Shown: one piece after another, positions 49,433-57,766 of the stretch
How positions within the stretch are numbered: position 1 is the first letter of the stretch
How the letters are laid out: every line of letters begins with the position of its first letter
NCBI RefSeq assembly: GCF_026626335.1
Contig: NZ_JAPNTZ010000021.1
Coordinates: 62,001 to 126,000, forward strand
Source of the DNA: Paractinoplanes pyxinae
Lineage (GTDB): Bacteria > Actinomycetota > Actinomycetes > Mycobacteriales > Micromonosporaceae
DNA: 64,000 nt
Direction of reading: 5' to 3'
Program-made: the position numbers and the translations under genes
Notes under the pieces: model-generated
What the model saw: the letters and a program-made list of their open reading frames with translations, nothing else
Database searches by the model: none
Told to the model about the DNA's origin: nothing

Positions 49433-52393
49433 CTAGGCCCGCCACTCACGGTCACCGTCGTCGCGAGCGAGGTGGTCTTGAAACTCAGCATGCCGGAACT
49501 GGTAGACGGTGGTGCCTACCGTACGCAGGAGGCCGAGGCGGTGAGCATCGTCGAGAAAGTCGATCAGGTTTGCCGGAAGCCGACCGGCCAGTACGTGCGG
49601 GAGGCTGGTTAGCCGATTGATCCACCAAGTTTTGGGTTTTGCCGCCTCAACGCGCGCGAGCAGGGTGCCTGCGATGCCAAGGCCGAGTAGCGCAAGCCAA
49701 AACAATAGCGCTTGCCGGAGCGGGCCCGGGTTAATCAGGTCTGCAAGATTCAACGTACTGCGTACGGTGCCGGGTCCCCACCGGGATGCGACATTGGCTG
49801 ATGCCTGCAGCCGGAAATCGACCTCCAACGCTTGGAAGTGGCCGGTCAGCACAAGACGAAACGCGTCCGGCGGTGCCCACCGCGGCCAGAGTTTGATCAC
49901 TATCGCGGCGATCGCTAGGAAGGGCACCCATCTCCACCACGTTCGGCGGCGAGGCGGGAGTAGTCTTGTGACTATCCAAGCCAGCATCAACGCGACGATG
50001 TACCGGAGTTGACCGGTCCAGACAAAAGAGAAGTCATGCACCCGCGCGGCGAGCCAGTCGGCGGGGCCATGCTGCCGAAGCGCAATCCACGCCGGCGTGG
50101 ACCACAAAATTCGGCAACCGATGGCGGCCGCCGTGCTCAGGAATACAGTCAAGATTGCCGCGTAGACGAATCGAGTCTTTTGGCCCGCCTCCGCGGCGCG
50201 CCACAGTCCGAGCGAGCCCTCGTTATGCGTATGGCGCTGCGGTCGTCTCAAAACCGCCACGCAAAGACTGGTGATGCTGCAGAAGACCGGAATGAGGAGT
50301 GCCCTCAACAGTACGATCAGTGTGCACGCGACGGATGTCGTGAGCACGACCAATGGGAGAAAGGCGCTTTGCTGATCGTAAATGAACGTGCTCGCAGTGC
50401 CACCAAGCAGGCCGACAGGCAATCCTAAAAGCACTCCGCTTCGTAGTCCGGTCCAAGGACGCAGGCCGTACCAGAGCGTTCGAGTGCCGCCCCCCGGCGG
50501 AATCATCAGGTCCATCTGGTAACGAAAACCGGCGAGGATGCCGAACATCGCGCCGATGACGACACTGGCCTGGCCTACATTTACGTGAGGGGCGAGTAGC
50601 GCCAAAGGCACGCCGGCGCATACGCCGGTCAGCGTGGCGTAGATGAGCCCGTAGGCGACAGTGGGAACGGCAGCCCGGAGGAACCGCTTAGCGCCCTGCC
50701 AGCGTTCGATAAGATCATTCGCCAAGTCTGCGGGACCATATCGATCGGGGAACTCGGCGGCCTCGTAGAGCCGAAATGCTACGGCGAGCAAACCAGCCAC
50801 CGCGCCAGCACCGGAGATCACCCCGAGCACGATGCTTGCGACGCTGCCAAGTACGAGCCCGCTCAAAGCAGTCGTGACCTTGCCCAGTAAGAGAATCAAT
50901 AGAATGGCCACCGCCAGCGGTGGCACGATCAAGGGAAGGGCCCGGCGTGGACTTCGCGACAGTAGCTCGTCAACATACGTCTTGGTAACCGAAGCGGCTC
51001 CCTCTATCAGATGGGTGATCCTGCCCGGGCGTACTGCTCGAGCTAACGCGGGAACATCTCGTGTCCAATTGAAGTCTCGGGTGTCGTGCCGGTTCAGGTT
51101 TACCGCCAGAAAGTGGAGCCACCGTTCGGCGTCGGCAGTCTCGTACTGCCGCTTCGGCCGGAATAAGTCGGCCAGGCTATCGCTCGGCGGACGTGCCGTG
51201 ATCGTGGCTTCGATGAGCCGGTCGAATAAATGGGACCGTAGCGCGTCGGCCCCTGCGATATATTCTTCGTCGATTAGCGGCGCCGGATCTGTCCGGGGCG
51301 TTACATAGGTCACCCGTAGTAACCACAGCCCCAGAGGCGCAGAGGCAACCTCCGCAAGGGCATGAGCGGAGCCGTACGAGTTCCCCGCATTCCGAAGTCG
51401 CTTTAAAACTGCGCGCCACCCAAGTCCCGGCTCGGCAGGCAGGCATCGCTCGATATAGTCAGCCGCTGCGCCGGCGGACAGCGGTTCCGGCTCGATCACC
51501 ACCGCAGACGGCATTACCCGCCCGTACGCCTCGACCGTGGCCAGATATTCATCGCCGCGGCTCGTTAAGATCATCTGAGTTTGGGCGTCCATTGCGCCGT
51601 GCAGAGCTGCTAGCAGAGTCGGCCGCACCTGCGGTGTTGTCTCGTCTAGTCCGTCAACCACCGGCAACACGTGACCCTGCTTCGCGAACACCTGCAGGGT
51701 CTGGACGCCATAGTTCGCGGCAGCTAGTTCCGGATAGTCCTGCTCGATCCGGTCGGCTACCCACTCCCATAAATCTTCGTAGCGCCAAGGGTTCCAACTC
51801 GCTGCGGAAAGCAGCACGGGCACTGCTTCCGCATCGTTTCCCTCACGTTCCCGTAGAAGCCCCAAGAGAATTTGCATGGCGAGTGTGGTCTTCCCGGCAC
51901 CGGGACCGCCGAGGATCACCAGCCGGCGGCGCCGCAGGCGCCGGAACTCACCGACCAGCGTGGTGATGTCAGCGCTAGACGCGACGGTCAGCGCACCGCT
52001 GGTGAGGTTGCCGGGTACGTCGATAAGCCGGTGATCGTCGGTGACCCTCCACTGCACCGGGATCGGATCAGGGTCGTCGAGCGCACGTATCCGCGCCTCG
52101 GTTCGCCATCTCTCAAGAACCAGCGGGACAAGATGTTCACGCAATTGAGCCACATCAGTCGAGGTGACCGGAGTCGGCTGGCGCACGCGACGCCACCAGA
52201 GCAGTAGCAGCACCAGCGGGGAGAGCAACCCCAGTGGGATTGACATCAGTTGAGCTACGTTCGCGGCGGTCTGCAGACCGCCAGCTCGCAGAACGAACGC
52301 CAACAGCAGCAGGCACAACGCAGCCCCGAACAACCCGCCTGCCAGAGCGACAGTGGCGATACGAGACTTACGCCCTTTGACAGTTCGAGTCAC
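49433..52393 (-). CDS. membrane NACHT-domain NTPase
   Basis: A 986-residue STAND NTPase. Two N-terminal transmembrane helices (about 12-36 and 46-67) precede the NACHT core: Walker A LVILGGPGAGKTTLAMQILL (158-177), Walker B VLPVVDGLDET (242-252), sensor MILTSRGDEY (274-283) and a winged-helix-like region to about 440. The C-terminal half has about ten more hydrophobic segments (about 485-905). The last 45 residues (LIDFLDDAHRLGLLRTVGTT, then VYQFRHAEFQDHLA) resemble the end of the NACHT winged helix displaced beyond the membrane domain. GTG start; no ribosome-binding site, consistent with a leaderless mRNA. It is cargo between tRNA-derived repeats. Bacterial NACHT proteins act in phage defence; here that is inference. 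Confidence 0.85.
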   Translation of the reverse strand: MTRTVKGRKSRIATVALAGGLFGAALCLLLLAFVLRAGGLQTAANVAQLMSIPLGLLSPLVLLLLWWRRVRQPTPVTSTDVAQLREHLVPLVLERWRTEARIRALDDPDPIPVQWRVTDDHRLIDVPGNLTSGALTVASSADITTLVGEFRRLRRRRLVILGGPGAGKTTLAMQILLGLLREREGNDAEAVPVLLSAASWNPWRYEDLWEWVADRIEQDYPELAAANYGVQTLQVFAKQGHVLPVVDGLDETTPQVRPTLLAALHGAMDAQTQMILTSRGDEYLATVEAYGRVMPSAVVIEPEPLSAGAAADYIERCLPAEPGLGWRAVLKRLRNAGNSYGSAHALAEVASAPLGLWLLRVTYVTPRTDPAPLIDEEYIAGADALRSHLFDRLIEATITARPPSDSLADLFRPKRQYETADAERWLHFLAVNLNRHDTRDFNWTRDVPALARAVRPGRITHLIEGAASVTKTYVDELLSRSPRRALPLIVPPLAVAILLILLLGKVTTALSGLVLGSVASIVLGVISGAGAVAGLLAVAFRLYEAAEFPDRYGPADLANDLIERWQGAKRFLRAAVPTVAYGLIYATLTGVCAGVPLALLAPHVNVGQASVVIGAMFGILAGFRYQMDLMIPPGGGTRTLWYGLRPWTGLRSGVLLGLPVGLLGGTASTFIYDQQSAFLPLVVLTTSVACTLIVLLRALLIPVFCSITSLCVAVLRRPQRHTHNEGSLGLWRAAEAGQKTRFVYAAILTVFLSTAAAIGCRILWSTPAWIALRQHGPADWLAARVHDFSFVWTGQLRYIVALMLAWIVTRLLPPRRRTWWRWVPFLAIAAIVIKLWPRWAPPDAFRLVLTGHFQALEVDFRLQASANVASRWGPGTVRSTLNLADLINPGPLRQALLFWLALLGLGIAGTLLARVEAAKPKTWWINRLTSLPHVLAGRLPANLIDFLDDAHRLGLLRTVGTTVYQFRHAEFQDHLARDDGDREWRA

Positions 52394-52399
52394 AGCGCG

Positions 52400-52429
52400 T
52401 AGCTAACAATATGCAGAGAGTTGAGTCAA
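52400..52429 (-). promoter_or_regulatory. candidate promoter of the NACHT gene
   Basis: Minus-strand TTGACT at 52429-52424 and TAGCTA at 52405-52400 are 18 bp apart. The -10 element ends six bases before the GTG, which would place the transcript start on or beside the start codon (leaderless). Confidence 0.5.
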
Positions 52430-52663
52430 TGCCTTGGTGAGGTGGTCAAGAGCAGAGCGACCCAGCCTTAGACGCGGGCGGATAGACCTGGGGTGTGCAT
52501 CACGGCAGGGCGCGATGCGCGATCGTGCGTGCCCGATGTGTGCCCGGACACCGCCGAAGGCAGCATCACGGGTGGTCACGACCCGGCACCGAAAGTGTTG
52601 TCTAGCTGGACGAATAGATACCGCCGCGAACTATTCGAGATTGATCAATTCGGGTTATATGGA

Positions 52664-52714
52664 ACTTCCAATCCGTCGGTCGCAGGTTCGAATCCTGCCG
52701 GGCGCGCTTGAGCC
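52664..52714 (+). repeat. tRNA-Arg(TCT) 3'-half direct repeat, att site (right)
   Basis: ACTTCCAATCCG to GGCGCGCTTGAGCC repeats 48289-48339 with a single T-to-C change in the anticodon loop. Together the two copies delimit a 4.4-kb unit containing the NACHT gene. Unlike the left copy, this one is followed by the 124-bp tRNA flank. Confidence 0.85.
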
Positions 52715-52717
52715 TTC

Positions 52718-52841
52718 CTGGGGCCCGAGCCCCAGACCCCACGCCGTGGGGGCAAGCCCCCCGGACCCCCCATCATCGTGTTGTTTCCCGCGGTCGCCTC
52801 GGCCCACGCCTTCTGTGCATCCGGCTGCCGATCACCCGACC
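52718..52841 (+). repeat. tRNA flank repeat with clustered hairpins (inverted copy at 59581-59704)
   Basis: About 94% identical, by eye, to the reverse complement of 59581-59704. It contains CTGGGGC-CCGA-GCCCCAG (52718-52735), CCCCAC-GCC-GTGGGG (52737-52751) and GGGGGC-AA-GCCCCC (52748-52761); the last two share an arm and exclude each other. Probably a tRNA terminator region. Confidence 0.8.
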
Positions 52842-53025
52842 AGTCCTGCGTCGCCCCACGGATAGCGTCGAAGCAGGTCCGATTTCCTGGCGCCGCGAAT
52901 GATCAGGTCAGGCGACACCGGTGATTGATCCAGGCCGGCCCACGACGGGCGACACCGCAGCAATTCTCAAGTTGGCACGGGAGTGTTTCTATCTGAACCT
53001 CATGGCCTGAGCCACGCTGGACCGC

Positions 53026-53214
53026 ATGACAAATCAAGCATGGACAGCCGCTCAACTTCGCGACGGGTTGGCCCGGTACCACCGAGCGCTGCTCGATAGC
53101 GGTAACCATCGGCCAAGCACCATCACGACCTACGTCCAGCACCCGGAACGGTTCATTGCCTACCTCGAGGGAACCTACGACCCGCGACGACCTCAGGGGC
53201 GCAACGCCCGATAA
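53026..53214 (+). CDS. integrase N-terminal-domain-like small protein (62 aa)
   Basis: Starts MTNQAWTAAQLRDGLARYHR and continues SGNHRPSTITTYVQHPERFI, then AYLEGTYDPRRP. The pattern (helix, then ST-x-TYV-x-x-x-x-RFI-x-YL) matches the SAM-like DNA-binding N-terminal domain of tyrosine recombinases, but no catalytic domain follows: the frame stops at 53214. Stand-alone versions exist in actinobacteria, so it may be a real small DNA-binding protein, or the truncated end of an integrase that once moved the element. The ribosome-binding site is weak. Confidence 0.5.
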   Translation: MTNQAWTAAQLRDGLARYHRALLDSGNHRPSTITTYVQHPERFIAYLEGTYDPRRPQGRNAR

Positions 53215-53301
53215 GAACTGGCCCTACTTGCGCCCCCGCGGCGTACCTGACTCAGCGGTGACCAGCGAGGTTGTGCCAGTTTCCGGCCGGTCCGTAACCA
53301 A

Positions 53302-53345
53302 TGCCTCACCGTATGGTGCTGGACCAGCACGAGATGAGTGAGGCA
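53302..53345. repeat. nested palindrome
   Basis: Outer arms TGCCTCAC (53302-53309) and GTGAGGCA (53338-53345) enclose an inner palindrome GTGCTGG-A-CCAGCAC (53316-53330). Both arms are perfect. It lies in a 370-bp stretch without a supportable gene, between the integrase-like ORF and dhaM. Confidence 0.65.
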
Positions 53346-53511
53346 GCGTCATGCCGAGCGTCGACCAACCGGTGATGTATCCAGTCGCATGCGGTGGGCG
53401 TCCGGCCGCCGACCTGTCGCCGTTCATCGTTTAGATGCAGACTGCCGGATGACCTGTGTGCGTGATTGCGACGCCGTCCGCGCTCAAGTTCATGGACCTT
53501 TACGCGCTCAA

Positions 53512-53557
53512 GGCGCTGGTCGGGGTGGCCAACACCGTCAACCTGTATTGGGTGGCG
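53512..53557 (+). pseudogene. livM fragment
   Basis: 44 of 46 bases are identical to livM 46012-46058, giving ALVGVANTVNLYWVA in both places. The rest of livM is absent, but 53575-53612 loosely matches the livM 3' end (46492-46530). Found 28 bp downstream of the dhaM stop, in convergent orientation. Confidence 0.7.
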
Positions 53558-53584
53558 CGGACGGCTCTCTTTACCCGGGCGTCG

Positions 53585-55837
53585 TCAGGCGGCGCGGACG
53601 GCCCGCTTGACCAGGGGCACCAGGCCGGGGGCGACACTCAATTCGCGTACACCCGACGCGATCAGCCTCGGCACGACCTCCTCGTCGCCGGCCAGTTCGC
53701 CGCACACTGAGACCAGGACCGTGTCGCCGGCGGCCCGGCACACGTGGTCGATCAGTTGGGCCACGGCCGGGTCGAGGCCGGCCGTCAGGTTTGACAGGGC
53801 CGCGTTGCCGCGTTCGGCGGCCAGCGTGTACTGGGTCAGGTCGTTCGTGCCGATGCTGAAGAAGTCGACGTACGGTATGAAGTCGGCCGCCCGCAGCGCC
53901 GCGGCCGGCACCTCGACCATCATGCCTACCTGCAGGCCGGGGGCGTCGCCGGCCTCGGCCAGCATGGCTCGGGCCGCTTTGAGCTCGTCCACTGTGGTCA
54001 CCATCGGGAACATGATGCTGACCGGGGTTTCGCGGGCCACCCGGACGATTGCCGTCAGCTGCTCGGCGAACATCTCGGGGTGGGTCAGGGAGTGGCGCAG
54101 GCCGCGGACGCCGAGGAACGGGTTGGCCTCGGTCGGCGGCGGCAGATAGGGCAGGGGCTTGTCGCTGCCGGCGTCGAGCGTGCGCAGGGTGATGCGGCGG
54201 CCGCCCAGGGCCTGGGCGATTTCGCGGTAGACGGCGACCTGCTCGTCGACGGTGGGCGCCTGATCGCGGTCGAGGAACAGGAACTCGGTGCGGACCAAGC
54301 CGGCCAGGTCGGCGCCGTTGGCGGCGGCGGCTCGGGCGTCCTCGACCGAGCCGACGTTCGCGCCGACGTCGATCGTGACGCCGGTTCCGGTGGCTGAGGC
54401 GGCCGAGGCGTGCTGGGCCGCCTCGGCTCGGCGTTCGTCGTGCTGTCGCGCTTTTTCGCGGTACGCGGCCAGCACGCCCGGGGACGGGTCGGCCACCACG
54501 TCGCCGGTGCCGCCGTCCATCGCGACCAGGGTGCCGTCGGGGATCTCGAGGATGCGCGGGCCGGCGCCGACCACGGCCGGGATGCCACGGGTGCGGGTCA
54601 GGATGGCGGCGTGCGAGGTGGGGCTGCCGGAAGCCAGGACCACGCCGGCGATGCGCTTCGGGTCGAGCGCGGCCGCGTCGGCAGGCGTGAGGTCGGCCGC
54701 CAGCAGCACGCCGTCGCCGTCCAAAGTGGGCGGCGGTAGTTTCAGCAGCGCGCGCAGAACCTGCTGGGCGACCGCGCGGACGTCGGCAGCACGGCCTTTC
54801 AGGTACGGGTCGGGGAGCGCGTCGAACTCGTCGGCGATCCGGGTGGTGGCCGCCGACCACGCCTGGGGTGCCGGTTCGCCGCGGTCGAGCCGGGCCCGTA
54901 CGTCGGTGAGCAGGTCGTCGTCCTCGAGCAGCAGCAGGTGGGCGTCGAAGATGGGGCTGTGCAGGCGGCCGATCTCGTCACGGGTCTTCTGCAACGCCTC
55001 GGTCAGGCGGCGCCACTCGATGTCGGAGCCTTGAGACGGGGCGTCGGGGAGTTCGATCGGTTTTTCGCTGAGGTGGACGGCGGGGCCGATGCCTACACCG
55101 GGGGAGGCACCGCCCGCATGCGAGTGATTGGCGGCCGCTGCGTCTGTGTCGCCGAACCCGATGGCGGCCAGCGCGACAACCCGGTTCACCGCCTCCGCCG
55201 CCTCGCGGCCCTGCCCTCGTACCTCTAATTCATGGTTTTGCAAAGCGCCCAGAGTGGCCACCCGGGTCAGGCTGGACGCGGGCACCCAGCCCGAACCGGT
55301 CGTGGCGTTGCGCAGCTCGACCCGCGCGTCGAAGGCGCGTACCTCAGTGACCAGGCGAGCCGCCGGACGAGCGTGCAGACCGTGCTCGTTGACGACCTTG
55401 AAACGGGTTCCCCCCCGCTGTTCCTCCGCGGGGCTTTCGGGCTGGAAGTGCGACTGCTTGCCGGCCAGACCGTTGGCGGCCTCGTCCGCGACCTCGTGCC
55501 GGTCGGCGCCCGAAGCAGCGGCCACCGCGGCCGCGATCAAGCCCTCGACCAGCGGCGCGGGCGAGAGAATGACGCGATCGGGCTCGTCGACCATCTCGAG
55601 CGCCAGCTCGGCCGAGAGCACGGCACTGCCCATATCCATCAGGACGACGACGCCGTCACCGCTGTCGGCCGCCGTGATTGCTTCGCTGATCGCCACCGCG
55701 TCCGTGCCGAAGGTCGTCTCGTCCAGCCCGGCCGCGACCTCGACGGCGAGCGGCCGCCCCTGCGTCATCTCGGACGCGAGGGCGACCGCGGCCGTGGCGA
55801 GAGCGCGACTGTGGCCCACGACCACCAGACCGACCAT
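53585..55837 (-). CDS. dhaM: dihydroxyacetone kinase phosphotransfer protein, EIIA-HPr-EI fusion
   Basis: A 750-residue phosphotransferase system protein that passes phosphate from phosphoenolpyruvate to DhaL-bound ADP. Three parts: EIIA-Dha (1-125, active His in VVVGHSRALA), HPr (about 142-232, His in VVNEHGLHARPAARL) and enzyme I (about 245-750, phospho-His in SPTSHAAILTRTRGIPAVVG, PEP-domain Arg in LRTLDAGSDKPLPYL and Cys in VSVCGELAGDE). The complete EI makes this DhaM self-sufficient, unlike E. coli DhaM, which has a truncated EI. It overlaps the dhaL stop by one base. Confidence 0.93.
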   Translation of the reverse strand: MVGLVVVGHSRALATAAVALASEMTQGRPLAVEVAAGLDETTFGTDAVAISEAITAADSGDGVVVLMDMGSAVLSAELALEMVDEPDRVILSPAPLVEGLIAAAVAAASGADRHEVADEAANGLAGKQSHFQPESPAEEQRGGTRFKVVNEHGLHARPAARLVTEVRAFDARVELRNATTGSGWVPASSLTRVATLGALQNHELEVRGQGREAAEAVNRVVALAAIGFGDTDAAAANHSHAGGASPGVGIGPAVHLSEKPIELPDAPSQGSDIEWRRLTEALQKTRDEIGRLHSPIFDAHLLLLEDDDLLTDVRARLDRGEPAPQAWSAATTRIADEFDALPDPYLKGRAADVRAVAQQVLRALLKLPPPTLDGDGVLLAADLTPADAAALDPKRIAGVVLASGSPTSHAAILTRTRGIPAVVGAGPRILEIPDGTLVAMDGGTGDVVADPSPGVLAAYREKARQHDERRAEAAQHASAASATGTGVTIDVGANVGSVEDARAAAANGADLAGLVRTEFLFLDRDQAPTVDEQVAVYREIAQALGGRRITLRTLDAGSDKPLPYLPPPTEANPFLGVRGLRHSLTHPEMFAEQLTAIVRVARETPVSIMFPMVTTVDELKAARAMLAEAGDAPGLQVGMMVEVPAAALRAADFIPYVDFFSIGTNDLTQYTLAAERGNAALSNLTAGLDPAVAQLIDHVCRAAGDTVLVSVCGELAGDEEVVPRLIASGVRELSVAPGLVPLVKRAVRAA

Positions 55838-56430
55838 CAGGCTTTGTCTCCGAGCGTCGTGGCCGCCGCGGCCAGCAGCAGCGTCACCGAAGTGGCTCCC
55901 GGGTCGGCGTGCCCGGCGCTGCGTTCGCCCAGGTAGCTGGCCCGGCCCTTGCGCGCGACCAGCGGAATCGTCGCCTCGCGCCCCTGGTCGGCGGCGGCGG
56001 CGGCGGCCTGCACGCTTTTGCCCGCCTCGAGCGCGGCCACGGCCGGGGCGAGCGCGTCGACCATCGTCTTGTCGCCCGGTTCGGCCTTGCCCCGCGCGAT
56101 CACGCCGTCCAGACCGGCCCGCAGCACCTTGGCCAGGTCGACGTCGTCGCCGGCGGCCGCGGCCATCCGCAGGAAGGCCGTGCCGTAGAGCGGACCGCTG
56201 GCCCCGCCGACCTTGCTGATCAGCGTCATGCCGACTTTCTTGAACAGTGCCGACGGGGACTCCTGGGGCTCGGCGTCCAGGACGGACACGACGGCGGTCA
56301 TGCCCCGGTCCATGTTCGCGCCGTGGTCACCGTCGCCGATGGCCGAGTCGAGCTCGGTCAGCTCGGCCTTGTTGGCCGAGATCAGGCGCGCGAACTCCCG
56401 GATCCAGGCGGTGAGAGCCTCGGTGTCCAC
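55837..56430 (-). CDS. dhaL: dihydroxyacetone kinase subunit L
   Basis: A 197-residue ADP-binding subunit that receives phosphate from DhaM and gives it to dihydroxyacetone on DhaK. The metal/nucleotide motif LDSAIGDGDHGANMDRGM holds the conserved Asp residues, and GGASGPLYGTAFLRMA binds the phosphates; DPGATSVTLLLAA ends the barrel. GTG start at 56430, because the frame further upstream lies within dhaK's end and is not conserved. It starts two bases after the dhaK stop. Confidence 0.93.
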   Translation of the reverse strand: MDTEALTAWIREFARLISANKAELTELDSAIGDGDHGANMDRGMTAVVSVLDAEPQESPSALFKKVGMTLISKVGGASGPLYGTAFLRMAAAAGDDVDLAKVLRAGLDGVIARGKAEPGDKTMVDALAPAVAALEAGKSVQAAAAAADQGREATIPLVARKGRASYLGERSAGHADPGATSVTLLLAAAATTLGDKA

Positions 56431-56432
56431 GT

Positions 56433-57434
56433 TCAGACCCCGCGCCGCAGGGCCGGCGTGTTGACCGGCGCGTCCCACAATCGCAGGATCTCGTCGTCCG
56501 CCTTCAGCAGCGTCACCGAGCAGCCGGCCATGTCGAGGCTTGTGATGTACGGCCCGACCAGCGACCGGGCGACCGGGATGCCCGCCTTGGCCAGGATCTG
56601 CGAGACCTCGTTGAACATCACGTACAGCTCGATCAGCGGCGTGGCCCCCATGCCGTTGACGAAGGCGATGACCCCCTCCCCGCCCGTGAAGTCGAGGTCG
56701 CTGAGGATCGGGCTGACCAGCATGTCGGCGATCTCGTTGGCCGGCGCGACGGGCACCCGGCGGCGGCCCGGCTCGCCGTGGATGCCGATGCCGACCTCCA
56801 TCTCACCCTCCGGCAGGTCGAACGTCGGCTTGCCGGCCGCCGGGACGGTGCAGCTGGTCAGGGCCAGACCCATACTTCGCGCGTACGAGTTGACTCTGCG
56901 GGCCACGTCGGCCACCTCACCGAGAGGCCGCCCCTCCTCAGCCGCGGCGCCCGCGATCTTCTCGACGAGCACGGTCGCCCCGACCCCGCGCCGCCCCGCG
57001 GTGTACAGGCTGTCTTGCACGGCCACGTCGTCGTCGACCACGACGGAGACCACCTGGGTGCCGTGCTCGGCCTCGACCATCTCGGCCGCCAGCTCGAAGT
57101 TCATGATGTCGCCGGTGTAGTTCTTGACGATGTGCAGCACGCCCGCCCCGCCGTCGACGGCCTTGGTGGCGGCCACCATCTGATCCGGCACGGGCGACGT
57201 GAAGACCTCGCCGGCGCAGGCCGCGTCGAGCATGCCCGGCCCGACGAACCCGGCGTGCAGCGGCTCGTGCCCCGACCCGCCCCCGGAGACCAGGCCGACC
57301 TTGCCCTGCACGGGCGCGTCCCCGCGCACCACGATGCGGTTCTCATAATCGACGCGCACGTCCGGGTGCGCCGCGGCGAACCCGAGAAGCGCGTCGCTGA
57401 TGACATTGGCGGGATCGTTGATGAGCTTCTTCAT
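56433..57434 (-). CDS. dhaK: dihydroxyacetone kinase subunit K
   Basis: A 333-residue substrate-binding subunit of PEP-dependent dihydroxyacetone kinase. MKKLINDPANVISDALLGFA is the usual start; GLVSGGGSGHEPLHAGFVG contains the general-base His region and GIGIHGEPGRRRV the His that covalently binds dihydroxyacetone as a hemiaminal. ATG at 57434 follows GGTGAGGAG. The gene heads the dhaK-dhaL-dhaM operon; no glycerol dehydrogenase or DhaR regulator is adjacent. The reaction yields dihydroxyacetone phosphate for glycolysis. Confidence 0.94.
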   Translation of the reverse strand: MKKLINDPANVISDALLGFAAAHPDVRVDYENRIVVRGDAPVQGKVGLVSGGGSGHEPLHAGFVGPGMLDAACAGEVFTSPVPDQMVAATKAVDGGAGVLHIVKNYTGDIMNFELAAEMVEAEHGTQVVSVVVDDDVAVQDSLYTAGRRGVGATVLVEKIAGAAAEEGRPLGEVADVARRVNSYARSMGLALTSCTVPAAGKPTFDLPEGEMEVGIGIHGEPGRRRVPVAPANEIADMLVSPILSDLDFTGGEGVIAFVNGMGATPLIELYVMFNEVSQILAKAGIPVARSLVGPYITSLDMAGCSVTLLKADDEILRLWDAPVNTPALRRGV

Positions 57435-57766
57435 GGGTGGCTCCTCACCGCTGGTGACCATCTGCCAACCTCAAGCTACGCCGCTGATCGTCTCGTTTCG
57501 AGAGCGCGGCGAGCGAGGTCTGTCGGCCACCCTCGACCCATCGGCTTGTACGCAATCTGCAACATGGCAAGTTGAAGGGTGGCGAGCCGCGGGGAGGCGT
57601 GATGTACTGCAGGGGCAACAAGGGCGGAGTTGAAGAGACAGTCGCAACAACGGCATCCGGCGGCAACCGGGTGCCGTTCCCATGTCCACACTGACAAGCG
57701 ACGGCAGCCCTCATCCTGACCCGCCCACCTCTCCTACGCAAGAAGTAGTGCACCATGCGTGAACGC
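57435..57766. other. intergenic region upstream of dhaK
   Basis: 332 bp without a supportable gene hold the dhaK promoter. CAAC-N7-GTTG in GCAACATGGCAAGTTGA (57561-57577) is a weak dyad that could be an operator. Short open frames on the minus strand overlap one another and lack ribosome-binding sites. The 75-aa gene ends at the right edge. Confidence 0.35.

Noticed and set aside
52434..52865. 143-codon frame over the right att copy
   Set aside because: Reads through tRNA-derived DNA and hairpins; VRILPGA is the known artefact translation of tRNA ends.
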